Shown: piece after piece, positions 10,011-20,690 of the stretch
Layout: each line of letters opens with the position of its first letter
How positions within the stretch are numbered: the stretch's first letter is position 1
From: Amaurobius ferox
Taxonomy: Eukaryota; Arthropoda; Arachnida; Araneae; Amaurobiidae
Length of the DNA stretch: 64,000 nucleotides
Assembly (NCBI GenBank): GCA_951213105.1
Contig: OX578140.1
Location: 124,023,649 to 124,087,648 of the forward strand
Direction of reading: 5' to 3'
The notes under the pieces: generated by a model
The model's input: the letters and a program-made list of their open reading frames with translations, nothing else
The model's database searches: none
What the model was told of the DNA's origin: nothing
Made by a program: the position numbers and the translations under genes

Positions 10011-11162
10011 GTGAATGTCGTAGTTGGATGTTACTATCTAAAAAGAATGTCTAAAATTCAAAGTATGCCATCACTCGAGCAAATAATTTCTAGTGTAAAT
10101 AGTGCGGAGTTGACTGTTCCTGCCCTAGAAGAAACAAAATCTGTGGACATTGTTTCAGATGTGATTAATTCACCCTCACAAAAATTTGCTGTGGATTGGT
10201 TAGAAACCTATCTTATGTCTTCCAAAACCCCAGCAGAAACATCTACCGTTGTCAATTCACAAGTTCTCACCGAGGTTGAAAACTCAACTCATGATCTGCT
10301 TTCTTGTGCTCTAACACATAGTGGACTGTTATCTTCCAATGCAGAATCAGTTTCGACTGAATCTACTTCTTCAGATTTTATGCAAGATGCACTCCGTCGT
10401 TGGCATTTAGGTTCTAATGTGTATGTGTATTTGAAACTTCGTCATGGGAAGTTAAAAGTGTATATATGGAAATATATCTCTAACGATCGAAATGAATTAC
10501 AGCCTACGCGTGAAGGTGTTACACTGTCACCGGCTACATGGAGTGAATTTTCTCAAAAATTGTGGTCGTTCAATATTCTATATGCAGATACCTCTTTCGT
10601 CAGTCGCAATGAGTTGTTCTGTTTCAATGACAACGGAAAATTGCATCTGCAGAAAATAATTCAATTATATGATTCAAAATTTTGTCTAACACAGTGTCAT
10701 ATTACCTTAGATAAAAATCAAATAGCATGTTTACAGAATAGTGTTAACAACATTAGTATACATCTTCGAGAAAGTATATTTATAGAGTGGCTTCCTGCTC
10801 AAATATTAAAAATAAAGAACACTATAACCTTTCTACCATCACTTATTTGTGACAAAAATTTTGCATTCGAACAATTAATCTCTTGTATTCATGACAACGT
10901 CATGTGTCATGTAAGAAAACTTTTCAAATGTGTTGGCTGTGTTGGTCAAGTTGAAGATTTAAGTTACCATGAATGTCTTTACAGCACTCCATTACAAATG
11001 TTTGACAGAGTGTCTGAACAAGTACTTCTAAATCTTGACATTAATAACATTGCTAAGAAAGTTTTGTTGCGTGGTGAAGAAGTCTTTTACTGCTATGATA
11101 GAAATTTTTTCGAGTCATTCAAATCAGAGGACTATGAAAGTGCGATAAGGAAATTATTTTAA
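10011..11162 (+). CDS. PC4-like domain protein of palindromic element, right copy
   Basis: This is the mirror image of the left copy, with the same 383 residues and no disabling change in either. Transcription would run outward from the centre, away from the left copy. The upstream leader (about 9560-10010) contains a possible 5' splice site (TAAGTAAGTTTGG, near 9692) and a possible acceptor (CTCTATTTAG, near 9872), so the mRNA may have a 5' intron. Maintenance of both frames with near-zero divergence implies recent formation, arm-to-arm gene conversion, or selection. The codons are AT-rich like the rest of the element. Alternatives: a host-derived PC4 paralogue, or an unrelated viral protein with a similar motif. 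Confidence 0.7.
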   Translation: MNVVVGCYYLKRMSKIQSMPSLEQIISSVNSAELTVPALEETKSVDIVSDVINSPSQKFAVDWLETYLMSSKTPAETSTVVNSQVLTEVENSTHDLLSCALTHSGLLSSNAESVSTESTSSDFMQDALRRWHLGSNVYVYLKLRHGKLKVYIWKYISNDRNELQPTREGVTLSPATWSEFSQKLWSFNILYADTSFVSRNELFCFNDNGKLHLQKIIQLYDSKFCLTQCHITLDKNQIACLQNSVNNISIHLRESIFIEWLPAQILKIKNTITFLPSLICDKNFAFEQLISCIHDNVMCHVRKLFKCVGCVGQVEDLSYHECLYSTPLQMFDRVSEQVLLNLDINNIAKKVLLRGEEVFYCYDRNFFESFKSEDYESAIRKLF

Positions 11163-12737
11163 CTTATTTGTTTAAATGTACAAGTGATAATGGTTAATGT
11201 GTATTTCATTAATAATAGATTCATTAAATGGTTTTTATCTTTCAAATTGAATTCCTTATTTATACTCATTAGCTAATTTTTTTTTTTTTTTAGCATGTTC
11301 CATTTAAGAAATGTTATATTGTTGTGAGTTATGTATCTATGCATTCAAGTGTAACAGGTTTACTAATCTCACTTTTTAAAATAAAATATAAAAAATTAAA
11401 AATAGGTTTATTCGAATCATATCAAATGTCTACAGTGTGAGTTTCATGACAAAAGATATTTACACTTTACAGAGTTTAAATCATAAATTTATAATCAATG
11501 TCAAAATTCTGAATTCATTCAAAATAAATGCTAATTTATGTTCCATTCTCTAAAGTATGAAGATTCATAAACAATGCTGTGTTTCAATCTCTAAGAATCG
11601 GTGAAAATTCGACTGTAGTTTCTTAAAAATCTACGAAGTTGGGAGTTATTCTGTAATAGGTGTAAAATTTTGTTGTGATCCTGTCATTTTCTGTGTGTTG
11701 TTAAATATGTACATTCAAATGGGATCATTTATTAAGAGCAGAGGGGTCTTATGGAGCGCCTACAGCCACAAAATTGTGACATTTCTATGTGCATGTCAAT
11801 AATGTCTCGTATTAAGATATCAAAACTCATTACATGTTTCTTTTAAGGTGTTAATTGCATATCTTTCATATTTTTTAATGTTATTGCAGTGTACTGTACT
11901 TGTCTCAGAGGGTCACTCATTCATTTAAATTCAATGTTAACAATCACCTATCCTTAAAAACAGTAAGTTATATACTATTCTTCTTTAAAAAAAAAAAATA
12001 TATATATATATATACTCGTTTAATGATCTTAAACGTTGTTGTAACAATAAAACCTAGCTCTTATTTGATAGTCATACACTAAGTATTGTGCAATTTTTGT
12101 CAAATTGCATTAAAATTTGATAATTTTAAATGGGGAAAAAAAAAAACATTCGTGAGTATTCTATAATATTGATATGCTAAGATCTTCCAGCTCTTGTATG
12201 TATTGTATAATTTGATAAATTTTTCATTTAAATATGGGAACTGCTTAAAACAATAACATTGCAATTAACTCGCTTTGCGAACATGAACTTTGGGTCACTA
12301 TCTGTTACACTGATAAGCGCGATAAGCTATAGAGCCGATTTGGAATGTATTCTGGGTGAGTGTTTGGCCTGCATGATGTGTGTATTGTGGGGGGAGGGGG
12401 TATATTTATGAAAAATATGTATTCATATACATATTCTTTCTGAGAGCAGCTTTTTCAAAATAAGATCCACACATTTTAGTGGTGTCTATTGAAATGTGAG
12501 GATGCAATCATGCATTTGCAATTGTCGGATTTCCACTTGGACGAATTCAGACGTAAAATACACCTCTAATGCTTTTTTTTTAAATTACAACTTAACATTT
12601 AGAAGGTATATGGAATATCTGCTTATATGAAAAAAAAAATGGATAGCATAAGACAGTAGCAAGTTATTAAAAAGAAAAAAGAAAAAAAAATGCATAATTT
12701 GGAAAGAATAATTGTGTGGTGGCAGTATGGCAACATA

Positions 12738-12830
12738 ATGACATCATTATAGATAAGATCTAATTTTTAATAATGTAATAAGAGTGTATCACTCATTTGG
12801 AGTGTGGACAGTAAGTTGTCGCTCTGTGAG
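12738..12830 (+). promoter_or_regulatory. Repeated promoter-like module 2, right arm
   Basis: Mirror of 5855-5945: TGACATCA (12739-12746), TAGATAAGATC and GAGTGTATCACTC. CAAGTAAGTTCGG, a possible 5' splice site, follows about 170 bp downstream (about 12910). The central module also has a TAAGTAAGTTTGG downstream. No ORF follows. Confidence 0.4.
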
Positions 12831-13612
12831 TTCCAATTTTGTTAACTATTTTCAATGTGAATATAAAAATTATATGAAATGATTCTAAATATTCAAACTT
12901 AGAAGCTTCAAGTAAGTTCGGTTTCATTGAAATATTTGTCCTGTAAATATTTGCATCGGTAAAACCACCATTGGTAGTTCAAACAGTCGATTCGTATTTA
13001 GAAAATTCTAGAACCGTAGTGTGCAACTGTAGAAATCTATTTTTAAAAGCTGTCGAAACAGATATTTTTTTCATAAAAATGTGTTCCATACAATTTATGT
13101 CTACCGATGAAATACAACTATTTCGGACATTTTTAAAAATTTAAAAAGTTTGAAAGTTAGTGTGATAAAATCTCACACAATACTTACTCGTTTCATGTTT
13201 AGCAGGTTTTAATACCTGGTGTTCCTATTCCTATTCAATATTCCTATTCCTATTCAATAGATTTTAAAATGTGTTGGTGTCAAAAAATATAAAATATGAA
13301 AAAAATAATGTACACTCACTTCTAAGTTCTATAATGGTAGTAAAATTACGATGTTAAAATGGTGATATCATATTCATTGGGTTTTATTTAAACTAAATGC
13401 TAAAATTTATGGGGGTGAAAATTCGTTAGTTTGTTAAATTCTAAACTTCGATATTTCAATTACATCCACCATTTTAAAAATGGCCGAATCATATTCAATG
13501 CGTAATATCATTAAAATGATGTATTTCAGATTAGGTGTACCAAATCAGACCCTTGAAGTATCCAACTATTAAAATATATTATTAGAAAAAATAGGTGGCA
13601 ACACCTCATACT

Positions 13613-13730
13613 GCTGACGTCATTATAGATAATATCTAATTTTTAATAGCGTAATGAGAGTGTATCACTCATTTGAAGTTTGACCAGCGGGTAGTGAAGA
13701 CGTCGTTCCGTGAGTTCTAATTTTCATTAT
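13613..13730 (+). promoter_or_regulatory. Repeated promoter-like module 3, right arm
   Basis: Mirror of 4983-5100: a perfect TGACGTCA at 13615-13622, then TATAGATAATATCTAA and GAGTGTATCACTC. It leads into the 100-bp tandem array, not a gene. Confidence 0.4.
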
Positions 13731-13777
13731 TATTTTTATATACTGTTAGATTTATTTTTTAAAAATCACACACACAC

Positions 13778-14515
13778 TTAGAATGGTCGAATCCTGTTCA
13801 CAAAACATAATTTCAGCTATGTATTACATTCATGTTTTTAAAGTTTGTGTATACATTTGTTTTTAGATACACAACACTTGAAAGGGTCGAATCCTGTTCA
13901 CAAAACATAATTTCAGCTATGTATTACATTCATGTTTTTAAAGTTTGTGTATACATTTGTTTTTAGATACACAACACTTGAAAGGGTCGAATCCTGTTCA
14001 CAAAACATAATTTCAGCTATGTATTACATTCATGTTTTTAAAGTTTGTGTATACATTTGTTTTTAGATACACAACACTCAGAATGGTCGAATGCTATTCA
14101 CTTAACACCATTTTGAAAATGCGTAACTATACTTGGGTGTATTCAAATCATTTTTAAAAAAAATTATATTGATAGTTAGATTTATTTAAAAAAAAAAAAA
14201 AAATCCACTGAATACAATTTTAGCTAATTATTACATTCGTGTTTTTAAAGTTTGTGTATACATTTGTTTTTAGATACACAACACTTAAAATGGTCGAATC
14301 GTATTCATTGAACACAATTTGTGTGTCCACTGAACACAAATTGTGTGTTCATTGGAAATCCGTAATCAATTTGTTTTTAAACATTCGAAATCATTTCGTT
14401 ATTATTATAAAAATCGTATTGATTTATTTAAAAAAAAAAAAAATCCACTGAATACAATTTTAGCTAATTATTACATTCGTGTTTTTAAAGTTTGTGTATA
14501 CATTTGTTTTAAAAA
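13778..14515. repeat. Tandem array with 100-bp units, right arm
   Basis: The word GGTCGAAT(C/G)C recurs at about 13784, 13884, 13984 and 14084, a strict 100-bp period. More diverged units extend to 14515. This is the mirror of 4180-4915. Short open frames here are repeat-derived. Confidence 0.75.
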
Positions 14516-14649
14516 AAAAATCATAATGTTATAATATACATATTTATATTCACTCCGTAACATTCTGTTTTAAAACGCACCCTTGCATCGCTATTCGAAT
14601 GAACTTTGAAAAATAATCTAACTTCCACTGATAAGGTACACTTCGAAGT

Positions 14650-14781
14650 TAACTGCCTATAAAGCACGGGTGCTTTGGCACAGCGGTAAGACGCGCGGCT
14701 TCTAATCAGTTGGACCCAAGATCGAATCCAGCTCCTGACAAGTGAAACATTAATTTCTTTTGGAAAAAAAAAAAAAAAAAA
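14650..14781 (+). repeat. tRNA-Arg-like SINE in right arm
   Basis: This mirror of 3909-4040 has an A-box-like TTGGCACAGCGG, CTTCTAATC, a B box GATCGAATCC and a terminal A-run (14764-14781). Its presence at the same place in both arms means it was captured before the arm was duplicated, or was homogenised afterwards. No clear flanking duplication is visible. Confidence 0.6.
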
Positions 14782-15019
14782 TGCCGATAGATGGCAGCAC
14801 TTCATCAAAATTCGCCAGAGGGCGCTTTAACTACTTCACGCTGATAAGATCTTTCAGTCTGTCGCTGACCAGCAGAGAGGGAGGACGTGTGTTCTTGTCA
14901 AAGGTCACTTCTAAGGTTATCAATCGCTGATTGCCACACGTCATTTCCAGATTGTGTGATGCTCAGTCATCGATTGCGACATCCCTTGAAACTTCTTCCT
15001 CAGGTCAAGGGTCAGTCAG

Positions 15020-15383
15020 CGATTGTGACATTCACTCTCAAGAGTGAAACTCACTCCGTATGAGTCATCAGGCCTCTCTGAAAGACTTTCGCAATTGCCC
15101 TCTTGACATCTTTCGCAATACTAGGAAAGAGGCATCCTCCCAAGAGAGGCATCCGGTGTTGTGCCGCCTCACCAAACTTCCAAAAGAGGGGAGGGGGGCA
15201 TCCTCCCTCCTGGGGGTCTCAAGACCCTCTGAGAGGAGCTTCCTCTCAAAAGAGGGAAGACACTCCAAAGAGGCATCCTCCCAAAGAGGATCCACTCCAA
15301 AGAGGGAAATTCCCTCCCAAAGAGGGCCTCTCCTCCTGAGCCACCTCCCCGATCCGCCGCAGAACGCCCCTTTTATAACTACT
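15020..15383. repeat. GC-rich right terminus of the palindrome
   Basis: This is the mirror image of 3298-3660, with the same CCTCCCAAAGAGG-type repeats and ending CCCCTTTTATAACTACT. It lacks the 10-bp duplication of the left copy. Overlapping open frames on both strands reflect the repeats. Confidence 0.7.
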
Positions 15384-15389
15384 GACATA
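15384..15389. repeat. Target-site duplication, right copy
   Basis: GACATA directly follows the CTACT terminus, matching 3292-3297. Confidence 0.8.
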
Positions 15390-15750
15390 TAGCCATGCAG
15401 GGGGTGACCCTTCTCATGCGGGGATCGGACTCGATACCATGGAACGGCCGACAAGCTTCAACTCCATTGGGGTGGGCTTTTGGAGCATCTGGCGAATGAG
15501 GGCGTATCTCCAGGATGAGAATTGTGAATCTGAACTCTGAAATTACTGAAATTGCTCCATTGCAGAAGGGGATGAGATATTTAATAATTTGAAGTTTTAT
15601 GCTGGCAAAGGCGGAAAAGTGAGAATGAGAGTTATTAGTCAAGCGCCAACGCGGTTTTCGAAACTTTTACGATCTAAGGAAACTTCGGTGTCCAATCGTC
15701 GTTTTCTTGCATTACTTGACTGACCTAGCCAAGGTTTAGGGATTCATATC
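15384..15750 (-). repeat. SINE family E, 5' part (right of palindrome)
   Basis: After one GACATA the SINE resumes at AGCCATGCAGGG and continues to the tRNA-like head near 15700-15745. On the minus strand this has TTGGCTAGGTCAGT (A-box-like) and GTATCGAGTCC as a weak B box. It matches the second half of 27580-27740 but has an extra internal segment around 15460-15640 that the other copy lacks. Confidence 0.6.
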
Positions 15751-15963
15751 CATTAGTAGAACCCATATTCAGTACTATAATTAGGAGTTCCTTAAGGTAA
15801 AAAGTCTGGAACTAAACGTCCAAATAAATATAACGCAATGGCGGCCAAAGTGAAATAGCTAAACGAGATCATAATATAGCGGTGCCACCTAGTGGCACGA
15901 AATTGAAATAGAACAATAAGGAAACAAAAAAATATGAACATGAGGCGCAAATAAGGAAAAAAA

Positions 15964-16876
15964 CTCTTATGTGGGCAGCACATGACTTTTCATATATAAT
16001 GCTTAATGCAATGTATTTACTACTTCTATAGTAAAAGCAAAATAGGTTATTCTTATAGTAGATACTTATATTTTTCCTAAGATATTGAATTTTCATCAAT
16101 TAGTCGTCATTTTTATTGATTTAGAGTCATTTTTATCCATTTGGCGAGATTTTCCTTAATTTGGTAAAATTTAAAAAGTCGCCAAGTTGGCAACATTCCG
16201 CCAATTTCGTCGCCAAAATCTCGTCAAGCGTTATGGACGGAAAAATTATTTATTCTTATAGCAGATAAATGACTATTGGCGTTCAAATACAAAAGTATTA
16301 CTCAAAGTATATTTTTTCATGAATGGAACGAGCTAGATCCACGAGAATGATGCCACCCAATTTTTCGCATGATATTACATTTGAAAAGTGAACATGTTTC
16401 TCAGCAGAAAATATTTTTTTTATTTTATGTAATTTTTTGATATTTTTAAAAAAAATGTGCAATATCTTGCGAACGGTTCATGCTATTGTTCTAAAATTTA
16501 TGTTAATCGTTTTGTAATAAAAAATTACATAAGAAATCTCTATGTGCGTAACTTTATTAGAGGTTTTGATTTTGCTGATTTTTTCAAAATTTCACTCGAA
16601 AATTTAGGGGAGTTCTGAACATTCGATTACATATAAAAACAATAGGCTTCCAGTATTCACGGACTGTAGTTTTTGTACCAAATTTCGTTCGAACCGGTTT
16701 ATTCGTTCGTCAGTTATCGTCTCCACAGACTCACTGACACACACACACACACAGACATCACCTCAAAAATGTTCGATTTGTGATTAAAGATGCTTGAAAC
16801 GTGCTCTCCTGTCGAATTCGAATTTTCGACCCCGTCACAATACTTTCCTTATGCATTATTGTATATAAGGAAAGTA
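15964..16876 (-). mobile_element. Family-A Helentron-like repeat A1
   Basis: Read on the minus strand, it starts with a terminal hairpin (TACTTTCCTTATA... facing TATAAGGAAAGTA, at about 16845-16876). TCGACGGG-like sequence, a (TG)n tract (about 16738-16755) and ACGAATAAACCGGTTCG follow. Next are a long AT-rich body, a GGCGAC/GTCGCC-rich block (about 16140-16225) and the 3' end CATGTGCTGCCCACAT. It is noncoding, about 0.9 kb. Helentron/DINE-like class is inference from hairpin, microsatellite and subterminal repeat. Confidence 0.7.
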
Positions 16877-17145
16877 AAAATAAAATGCAGAGAATATGAA
16901 CTCAAAGAAACAAAAAATTTGACGTGGTCGGAGAAATGGAGTCATTGACAAATCATTAATTGTACTGGAGTTTTTACTTAAATGAAAAGATTCAAAGAAA
17001 TCCAAATTGAAAACTGAAGAGCACTTTTGAATAATGGAGTCAAAGGAAAGTCGGTGACAAAAAATATCTAACAATGATTAGTGATGGAAAAATAATTAAT
17101 TACTTGTTTTTTGTACATAATTTTGATGCTTTTTTAAACAGTACT
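16877..17145. other. No feature recognised
   Basis: An AT-rich interval between a family-A repeat and a Penelope-like fragment. No motif, RNA gene or repeat identified. Confidence 0.5.
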
Positions 17146-17527
17146 TTAAGGCTCTTTATTTTGACCTATGTACGATAGTCCGTATTGACAAGGAATTTGA
17201 TAAATGCCCCACTTATTTGAGTTTGTCAATACATTCTTAAGCGATGAAAATTTAATTTTATTGGTAGGGGTGAATATTACTTTGAAGTCAAACTTATTTA
17301 GAATTTTAGCAATTTTATGGTTACTTTTAGGATAGAAAGGAAGACATACAATATCGCTAAACGTTTTAACTGGAACTTCTTTGCTCTGACGAGGCTCTGA
17401 AAATTTGGAAAAAAGCACAAATTTACAATATTCTCCAATATCAACGATCTAAGGCACCAGCTATTAAATAATCCAACTCAGACTTTAATAAAATTACGAC
17501 GTCTCTTCTGGAATTGTGAGTATGCTG
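17146..17527 (-). pseudogene. Penelope-like GIY-YIG endonuclease fragment
   Basis: The 90-residue minus-strand frame at 17146-17418 shows CLPFYPKSNHKIAKILNKF, then WGIYQIPCQYGLSYIGQ: GIY at residues 71-73 and YIG at 83-85, nine residues apart. This spacing, with an IPC just after GIY, is typical of the GIY-YIG endonuclease that follows the reverse transcriptase in Penelope-like retroelements. The upstream coding sequence (to about 17527) is broken. The catalytic Arg/Glu part downstream of YIG is missing. It is a dead fragment. A second copy, itself broken, lies at 18195-20830 on the plus strand. Confidence 0.65.
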
Positions 17528-18005
17528 TCAGGAAACAAAAATGAGTCCAAATTTCTGGATAACAAACCCGCATTTACAAGCACAGAGTAAATAGGAACAA
17601 TATACAGTTAGACAACACTTAAATTCTCCACTAATGTCACAAAACAGATACTATTTTCACAATAATGACGTATCATATTTCACAAAAGAGCAGCTATTAT
17701 TCTCAAAACATTGAGGTATGTCACAGTTCATTGTAGCTTGTATCACGTCAACTAGTTTCCAATGAGTGATGACTCCTTTTATATTCTCTCTGTGTACACT
17801 TATAGAATGGGCTCGTATTTCGTAGAATTTTCGTTATTTTGCGGTGGTTGTCGAACCTTCGAGAAGTCGCTAAATATCTCCAAATTGAGGATAAATTGAC
17901 AAATCTGGCAACCTGTTTCCGTAATTCAGCATTTGGCAATCCGAGATTCATGTCATAGGAAAAGTTGCCTGTATGGATATTTTCTCCGTCGGGTTTTTAA
18001 AAGAG
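17528..18005 (-). mobile_element. Diverged LTR, third copy
   Basis: On the minus strand it matches the solo LTR at 28-543 over much of its length: GACGGAGAAAA, CAGATTTGTCAATTTATC, TATAAAAGGAGTCATCA, GTATATTGTTCCTATTTAC and ATCCAGAAATTT. Both ends are eroded, so boundaries are approximate. It sits between two Penelope-like fragments. Confidence 0.65.
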
Positions 18006-18194
18006 ACTCCATTGAGGACATTTTATATGTCTGTAAGAGTAAGTTAGACCATTGCTTACCGTAAGTATTTTGTCGTTACATTACCCCCTTATTATAATTT
18101 TTATCATCCCCCTATTCAAAAGATTACTGCATTCAAAACTTATATCTACTATGCATTTAAATTATGTTCTACTTTTGACTGATTAAGATCGGGA

Positions 18195-18342
18195 CTGGAT
18201 TATTTAAAAGCTGTCGCCTTAGATCGTAAATGCTGGCTGAATATTGTTGATTGAGCTGTTTTCAAATTTTCTAAGCCTCCCCAGAGAAAAGAAGTTCCAG
18301 TTAAAACTTTCAGCAATATTGTATGACTAGCAGCATACCCGT
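18195..18342 (+). pseudogene. Penelope-like fragment, first piece
   Basis: The sequence matches the minus-strand copy at 17380-17527 (for example AAAGAAGTTCCAGTTAAAAC). It would encode the region just upstream of GIY-YIG, but has a TGA and a frame break. Coding continues at 19746-19797 and 20690-20830 after two insertions. Confidence 0.5.
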
Positions 18343-19745
18343 TCTTCGTACTGAGTATATAATATAAAGAAACTTATAATTCGCAATCATGTGCAAATTC
18401 TGTTAAAATATTAAATTTATTGCTCCTAAAGAGAAGTTTAAGAATATCTGTTCTCACTATGCAAAATTATCTTCACGGGCAGATCTGAAGAATAAAACAT
18501 CCTGGCCCCTTTTGTAAGCAAATTTACAAAAAAAAAAAAAAAAGAATTGAATCAATATATGCAATCCCGTTCTACTTATATTGTCGCAAAATAGAAAATA
18601 TGCCAGTGTGTTAGAAGATTACCCGTATTACAATATGAGTCTCAAAATTCTCTGCCAAAATAAAAGAGATGACGTAATACATTGAAAATATCAATAATCC
18701 CAGTACTCTTTATACCAGAAGGTCGCAATTGATTCCAATATATGCCAATATATATATCAAAACATATGCCAATATACCTGTACTACTTATATTCTCTTAG
18801 ATTAGAAGATATATCCGTGCACTTGTAGAAGATTACTCGTACAACGTACAATATATGAGTTTAAATAATTTTTGTCATAATAAAGCAATGGCATAATAAC
18901 TTGAAAATATCAATAATACCTGAATCAATAATCCCTGAAAATATCAATAATAATGACGTTTAAACCTGAAGACCGTAATTAATATTATCCAGTCAAAAAT
19001 GCTATAAGAAAAATCAAATCGTTTTTTTCTAAAATATATTTTTATATCCATTTATTTATTATTCAAATTGAAAAAATAATACTTAAAATTAACAGACAGA
19101 TTTAATTTAATTGCGTTTCTGAGCAACATGATATAAGATAAAATCTTCCTCATAAACTGCGAAATTAAATAACCATTTTGATTTCTTTATACTTTTCACT
19201 GTTCAGTAAAAGCTTGTGCAAAATAAACCATGGAGATAGATTTCCCATTTAAATCATGTTTCAAACAATTCATGTTTTCAGAAAGTGACTAATTAGCGCA
19301 AAAAATCTCCCACCAAACTCAGAGATAATGTTTTAATTTACTTTCAAACGATTTTCAAGCTTTTCGTTTGGATAAACCACGGAGTTAGAAAGTAGAACTC
19401 CTAGGAAAAAGTTTCATTTTTCATTAATATCTCGACAACCCTTGGTCTTAGAAACTTGAAACTTAGACTAACTTTATGGGGGGCTATTCCAAGGCTATCC
19501 ACGAAATTTCATCAAATTCTGCTAAGCCGTTCTCCCGTGATGATGAGACAAACGAAAATTTTGTTTTTTACTAATATCTCGAGAACCACTGATCGTAGAA
19601 ACTCCAAATATGGGTTAAATTTTAAATAGGACTATTTCCAGGCTATTCACAAAATTTCATCAAATTCGGTTCAGCTGTTCTCCCGTGATGATGGGACAAA
19701 CAGATAGACTGTCAGACAGACAGATTTTCAATTTTATTTATATAG
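18343..19745 (+). mobile_element. Family-D repeat, copy 1
   Basis: It starts GTTCTTCGTACTGAGTATA and ends with CAGACAGACAGATTTTCAAT near 19745. An inverted, shorter relative lies at 19798-20690. Internal words include two direct copies of a CTCCCGTGATGATG(A/G)GACAAAC block (about 19530 and 19680) and AATTTCATCAAATTC. A TCTG-type microsatellite lies near the end, as in families A, B, C and F. Noncoding. Confidence 0.55.
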
Positions 19746-19797
19746 ATTTCTTTTCTATCCTAAAGTTAGTCATAAAATTGCTAGAAACTATATAAAC
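19746..19797 (+). pseudogene. Penelope-like fragment, middle piece
   Basis: TTTCTATCCTAAAGTTAGTC and CATAAAATTGCTAGAAAC match the coding strand of the GIY-YIG fragment at 17146-17418 (PFYPKSNHKIAK region). The 52-bp remnant is flanked by oppositely oriented family-D repeats. Confidence 0.5.
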
Positions 19798-20690
19798 AAA
19801 ATTGAAAATCTGTGTATATATTTGTTTGTTTGTGTGTTTCATCACGGGAGACTTACTGTACCGAATTTGATGAAATTTTCGAGGTAGACTTGAAATAACC
19901 ACACTTAAAATTTAGTCCATGCTTCGAGTTTCTAGGACCAGGTGTTATTGAGATTTTAATAAAAACGCACTATTAAACCTCCCATTGAGATAGCATTACG
20001 CAGACTATATTTGTTCCGCAAAGCTATTTGAAAAGAAAAATTGTATCATATTGGTAAACAACGGGATTCAATACAATGAATTAATACTGCAGTAAATCTT
20101 TTTTTGATTTAAATAATAAAAAAATGTATATAAATAAATTTTACTGAAATTTCAATTTTGGTGGGATTATATCCATTACGGCCTTTGGGTTTAAATATTA
20201 TTGATATTTATTTATAATTGGGATTATTGACATTTTCAAATTCTTACGTCATCTGCTTTTTATTTTGGTGAAAGATTTTTCAAATCCATATATGGTAGTA
20301 CGGGTATATATATCTTCGAATACACGAGTATAATCTTCTAATTACGAAAATTTAAGTAGAAGGGTATATCTTCTAATGCACGAGAATATAAGAAGTACGC
20401 TTATATCTTCTAATACAATTTTAGCGCTTTTATTTTGGCATGTATTGATTCGATTTCATATTTTCTTTAAATTTGTTTAAATACGGGATCAGGATGTTTT
20501 ATTCTTCAGTCTGTGAAGTTAATTTTGCATGGCGAGAACAGATATTCTTAAACTTTGTCTGGAGCACAATTTAAATATTTTAATAGAATGTTTTGAATAA
20601 CAATGCTATTTAGAATACTATAGGAATGTGCACATGATTGTGAATTTTAAGTTTCTTTAAATTGCACATTTCTTACGAAGAACAGAAAAA
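19798..20690 (-). mobile_element. Family-D repeat, copy 2 (inverted)
   Basis: It starts, in window order, with ATTGAAAATCTGTGTATATA and TCATCACGGGAGAC, the complement of the copy-1 3' end. It finishes with CACATTTCTTACGAAGAACAG, the complement of the copy-1 start. A TTTAAACAA-like word borders both ends (about 19790 and 20700) and may be a degraded target duplication. Confidence 0.5.

Larger units (their letters stand above)
3298..15383. mobile_element. 12.1-kb palindromic element, Polinton/Maverick-like (inferred)
   Basis: Two inverted arms of about 6.03 kb (3298-9329 and 9350-15383) are separated by 20 nt. The ends read AGTAGTTATAAAAGGGG and its complement. The 6-bp repeat GACATA flanks it on both sides (3292-3297 and 15384-15389). 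Few arm differences were found by eye: a 10-bp duplication near 3341-3360 in the left arm, a ~14-bp extra stretch near 13280-13300 in the right arm, and several substitutions (for example at about 6999 and 5279). Six-bp duplications and AG/CT ends are described for Polintons/Mavericks; IS3EU and Dada also make about 6-bp duplications. No DNA polymerase B, integrase, ATPase, protease or capsid gene is present. One gene is present, once per arm. Confidence 0.85.

Noticed and set aside
14650..14781. Functional tRNA-Arg gene
   Set aside because: The anticodon stem is mismatched, the acceptor stem does not pair and an oligo-A tail follows, which marks a SINE.
3298..15383. Palindrome as an assembly or library artefact
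   Set aside because: The arms differ by indels and substitutions, the outer flanks are distinct, a 6-bp target duplication is present and a paralogous empty site exists. A mirror-read artefact predicts none of these. Long reads would still be decisive.
15068..15454. 128-codon minus-strand frame and overlapping frames in the GC-rich terminus
   Set aside because: Several frames on both strands are open because of the repeated CCTCTTTGGGAGG motif and high GC. The frame crosses the element border into the SINE, and the mirror copy does not preserve it.
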